Shown: positions 63,837 through 64,000 of the stretch, piece by piece
How positions within the stretch are numbered: position 1 is the first letter of the stretch
Layout of the letters: every line of letters starts with the position of its first letter
Source of the DNA: JBEBSD01 sp040394475
GTDB lineage: Bacteria > Bacteroidota > Bacteroidia > Cytophagales > Spirosomataceae
Assembly: GCA_040394475.1 (NCBI GenBank)
Contig: JBEBSD010000028.1
Location: forward strand, 4,073-68,072
Length of the DNA: 64,000 bases
Direction of reading: 5' to 3'
The notes under the pieces: model-generated
The model's database searches: none
What the model saw: only the letters and a program-made list of their open reading frames with translations
Told to the model about the DNA's origin: nothing
Position numbers and translations under genes: made by a program

Positions 63837-64000
63837 TTACATGCTTTTTACATACTTTTAAATTCTCCACTTGTTTGCTGACCCTCCGGTTTTCAAAACC
63901 GTGAAATGCTCAACTCCTATACAAGTCGTCATTTCGATTGAAAAAACGGATCAGTCTCAAAAGTTGTGGAGTGCATAGGATTTTTCTAGGTTTGTGTTTT

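Noticed and set aside
63887..63901. CGGTTTT-C-AAAACCG resembling a tRNA anticodon arm downstream of tRNA-Thr
   Set aside because: No cloverleaf can be built around it, and no direct repeat of the tRNA 3-prime end marks an attachment site.

Overview
The window looks like chromosomal DNA of a Bacteroidota bacterium of the order Cytophagales, probably a Spirosomaceae (Dyadobacter/Larkinella-like) organism. The reasons are five SusC/SusD pairs, FecR anti-sigma proteins with the Bacteroidota-type C-terminal domain, DUF7133-HEAT-cytochrome fusions, and promoters of the form TTG-N19/20-TAnnTTTG. The genus is an inference. Coding is heavily minus-strand: from 1 to 44087 every convincing gene reads leftward.

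Region 1-21285 holds two carbohydrate-utilisation loci, side by side and in the same orientation. Locus 2 (21246 to 13002) is promoter, SusC, SusD, GH5-like hydrolase, GH10-like hydrolase. Locus 1 (12637 to 1) has a second copy of the same promoter, a broken start of a SusC gene, SusC, SusD, SusC, SusD, a GH13 enzyme and a second GH5 gene cut by the window edge. Scraps of a GH5 N-terminus (2818-2861) and of a GH10 gene (1168-1272) flank the GH13 gene in the order expected of a lost GH5-GH10 pair. I read this as a tandemly duplicated locus in which GH13 sits where GH5-GH10 used to be.

Region 21593-44039 holds two parallel sigma factor / FecR / STN-SusC / SusD regulons. The first ends in a sugar-isomerase-like protein, a dehydrogenase-HEAT-cytochrome c protein and an MFS transporter. 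The second ends in a type I phosphodiesterase. A hairpin with matched base changes and a T-run lies between fecR and susC in both. A 7-bp minisatellite lies in the second.

Region 44303-51003 is mostly housekeeping: a REP-type transposase carrying a palindrome inside its reading frame, hslV, a carbonic anhydrase-SulP pair, small unknown proteins, hisB, a lipocalin and a tag-type glycosylase. Region 51204-57895 is a catabolic operon (GH88-like hydrolase, isomerase, Gfo/Idh/MocA dehydrogenase, SDR, MFS) behind an AraC regulator. A MITE-like element sits in its predicted leader. Region 57954-64000 has a DUF4126 protein, an ABC exporter, a second beta-carbonic anhydrase, an esterase-like hydrolase, a small conserved-looking protein, ferritin and tRNA-Thr(TGT).

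The working picture is a polymer-degrading aerobe. SusC/D pairs import oligosaccharides, periplasmic or surface hydrolases cut them, and ECF sigma/FecR pairs sense substrate through the STN domains of two SusC receptors. I found no CRISPR array, prophage, rRNA or defence system. The most unusual material is the evolutionary and regulatory debris between genes.
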